A stretch of 6,479 nucleotides of DNA from Chamaesiphon sp. (GTDB lineage Bacteria > Cyanobacteriota > Cyanobacteriia > Cyanobacteriales > Chamaesiphonaceae), in the NCBI GenBank assembly GCA_020059425.1, contig JAGVCD010000140.1:1-6479 (forward strand). Direction: 5' to 3'. This document shows, one piece after another, positions 6,286 to 6,479 of the stretch; the stretch's first letter is position 1; every line of letters begins with the position of its first letter. Position numbers and translations under genes: made by a program. The notes beneath the pieces are model-generated. The model made no database searches and was not told the origin of the DNA. It saw only the letters and a list, made by a program, of their open reading frames with translations.

Positions 6286-6479
6286 ATGAATAAGTATGAA
6301 AACATTCTAAACAACTCCGAAGAGTTTACCGATGTTAAGCTCACGCCCCCAGAAGGAATCGCCGCGATCGCGATGATTGCCTTGATGGCCGACGAACCAG
6401 ATGGAGAAGTCGATCCAGATTTATTCATGAATATCTTGAGTTCGTTTGATGAGCTATTTGGTGAATATACTGAAAACGA
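6286..6479 (+). CDS. TerB-like family protein, N-terminal part (3' truncated by window)
   Basis: The frame opens with ATG after a good ribosome binding site and stays open for 64 codons to the right edge, so the C-terminus is not seen. The visible sequence starts MNKYENILNNSEEF and continues with LTPPEGIAAIAMIALMADE, resembling the start of the helical TerB-like fold (E/G-x-I-A-A-I-A pattern) found in small cyanobacterial proteins annotated as tellurite resistance TerB family. The loop DEPDGEVDPD (residues 36-45) is unusually acidic and sits where TerB-like proteins often have an A-D-G-x-I/L loop; it might bind a divalent cation, which is inference. The fragment is acidic, with no signal peptide or membrane segment. 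Assignment to tellurite resistance as a function is not supported; the family role in cyanobacteria is unclear. It lies 109 bp after purE and probably has its own promoter. Confidence 0.55.
   Translation, partial: MNKYENILNNSEEFTDVKLTPPEGIAAIAMIALMADEPDGEVDPDLFMNILSSFDELFGEYTEN
6364..6371. repeat. HIP1 octamer GCGATCGC
   Basis: This is the only complete HIP1 palindrome I found in the window, although its CGATCG core occurs about 25 times. It lies inside the TerB-like coding region, across an Ala-Ile-Ala stretch. HIP1 is a highly repeated palindrome in many cyanobacterial genomes, and the site supports that assignment. Confidence 0.8.

Noticed and set aside
6213..6428. Minus-strand open frame over the TerB-like gene start
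   Set aside because: It is antisense to a frame with a good ribosome binding site and family-like sequence; its own translation is Ser/Ala/Ile-rich and unrecognisable.
1..6479. A novel defence, mobile or biosynthetic system
   Set aside because: All six genes belong to recognisable families, base composition looks even, and there are no transposase or integrase genes, long repeats, att-like sites or spacer arrays. The only hint is the truncated TerB-like gene at the right edge.

Overview
The window looks like ordinary chromosomal DNA of a cyanobacterium. The hexamer CGATCG, the core of the cyanobacterial HIP1 palindrome, occurs about 25 times by eye in 6.5 kb, against one or two expected by chance. 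The gene content agrees: a long fusion of an NDP-sugar pyrophosphorylase to a phosphohexomutase-like region, a TerB-like protein of cyanobacterial type, and nagA divergent from purE. I see no transposase, integrase, phage gene, CRISPR array, tRNA or rRNA.

Layout: (1) 2-1150 (+), the C-terminal part of a SulP anion transporter with its STAS domain, cut by the left edge. (2) 1230-1832 (+), a six-helix rhomboid intramembrane serine protease with an intact Ser/His dyad. (3) 1852-4371 (-), an 839-residue protein with a nucleotidyltransferase domain, a left-handed beta-helix and a complete-length phosphohexomutase-like region. It converges on the rhomboid gene with 19 bp between the stops. (4) 4435-5568 (-), nagA, 63 bp upstream of gene 3 on the same strand. 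(5) 5640-6176 (+), purE, divergent from nagA across a 71-bp gap. (6) 6286-6479 (+), the start of a small acidic TerB-like protein, cut by the right edge. No gene-free stretch exceeds about 110 bases.

Functionally, nagA and the sugar-nucleotide fusion may form a short transcription unit for amino-sugar turnover and activated-sugar supply to glycans. PurE is purine biosynthesis, and the SulP and rhomboid genes are membrane functions without a clear link to the rest. The most notable observation is that the mutase half of the fusion keeps its fold-level landmarks but has lost the recognisable catalytic serine loop, the metal-binding DGDxDR loop, the sugar-binding ExSGH loop and the phosphate-binding RPSGTEP loop. 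It therefore reads as a pseudo-mutase. I found no evidence for a novel defence or mobile system here.
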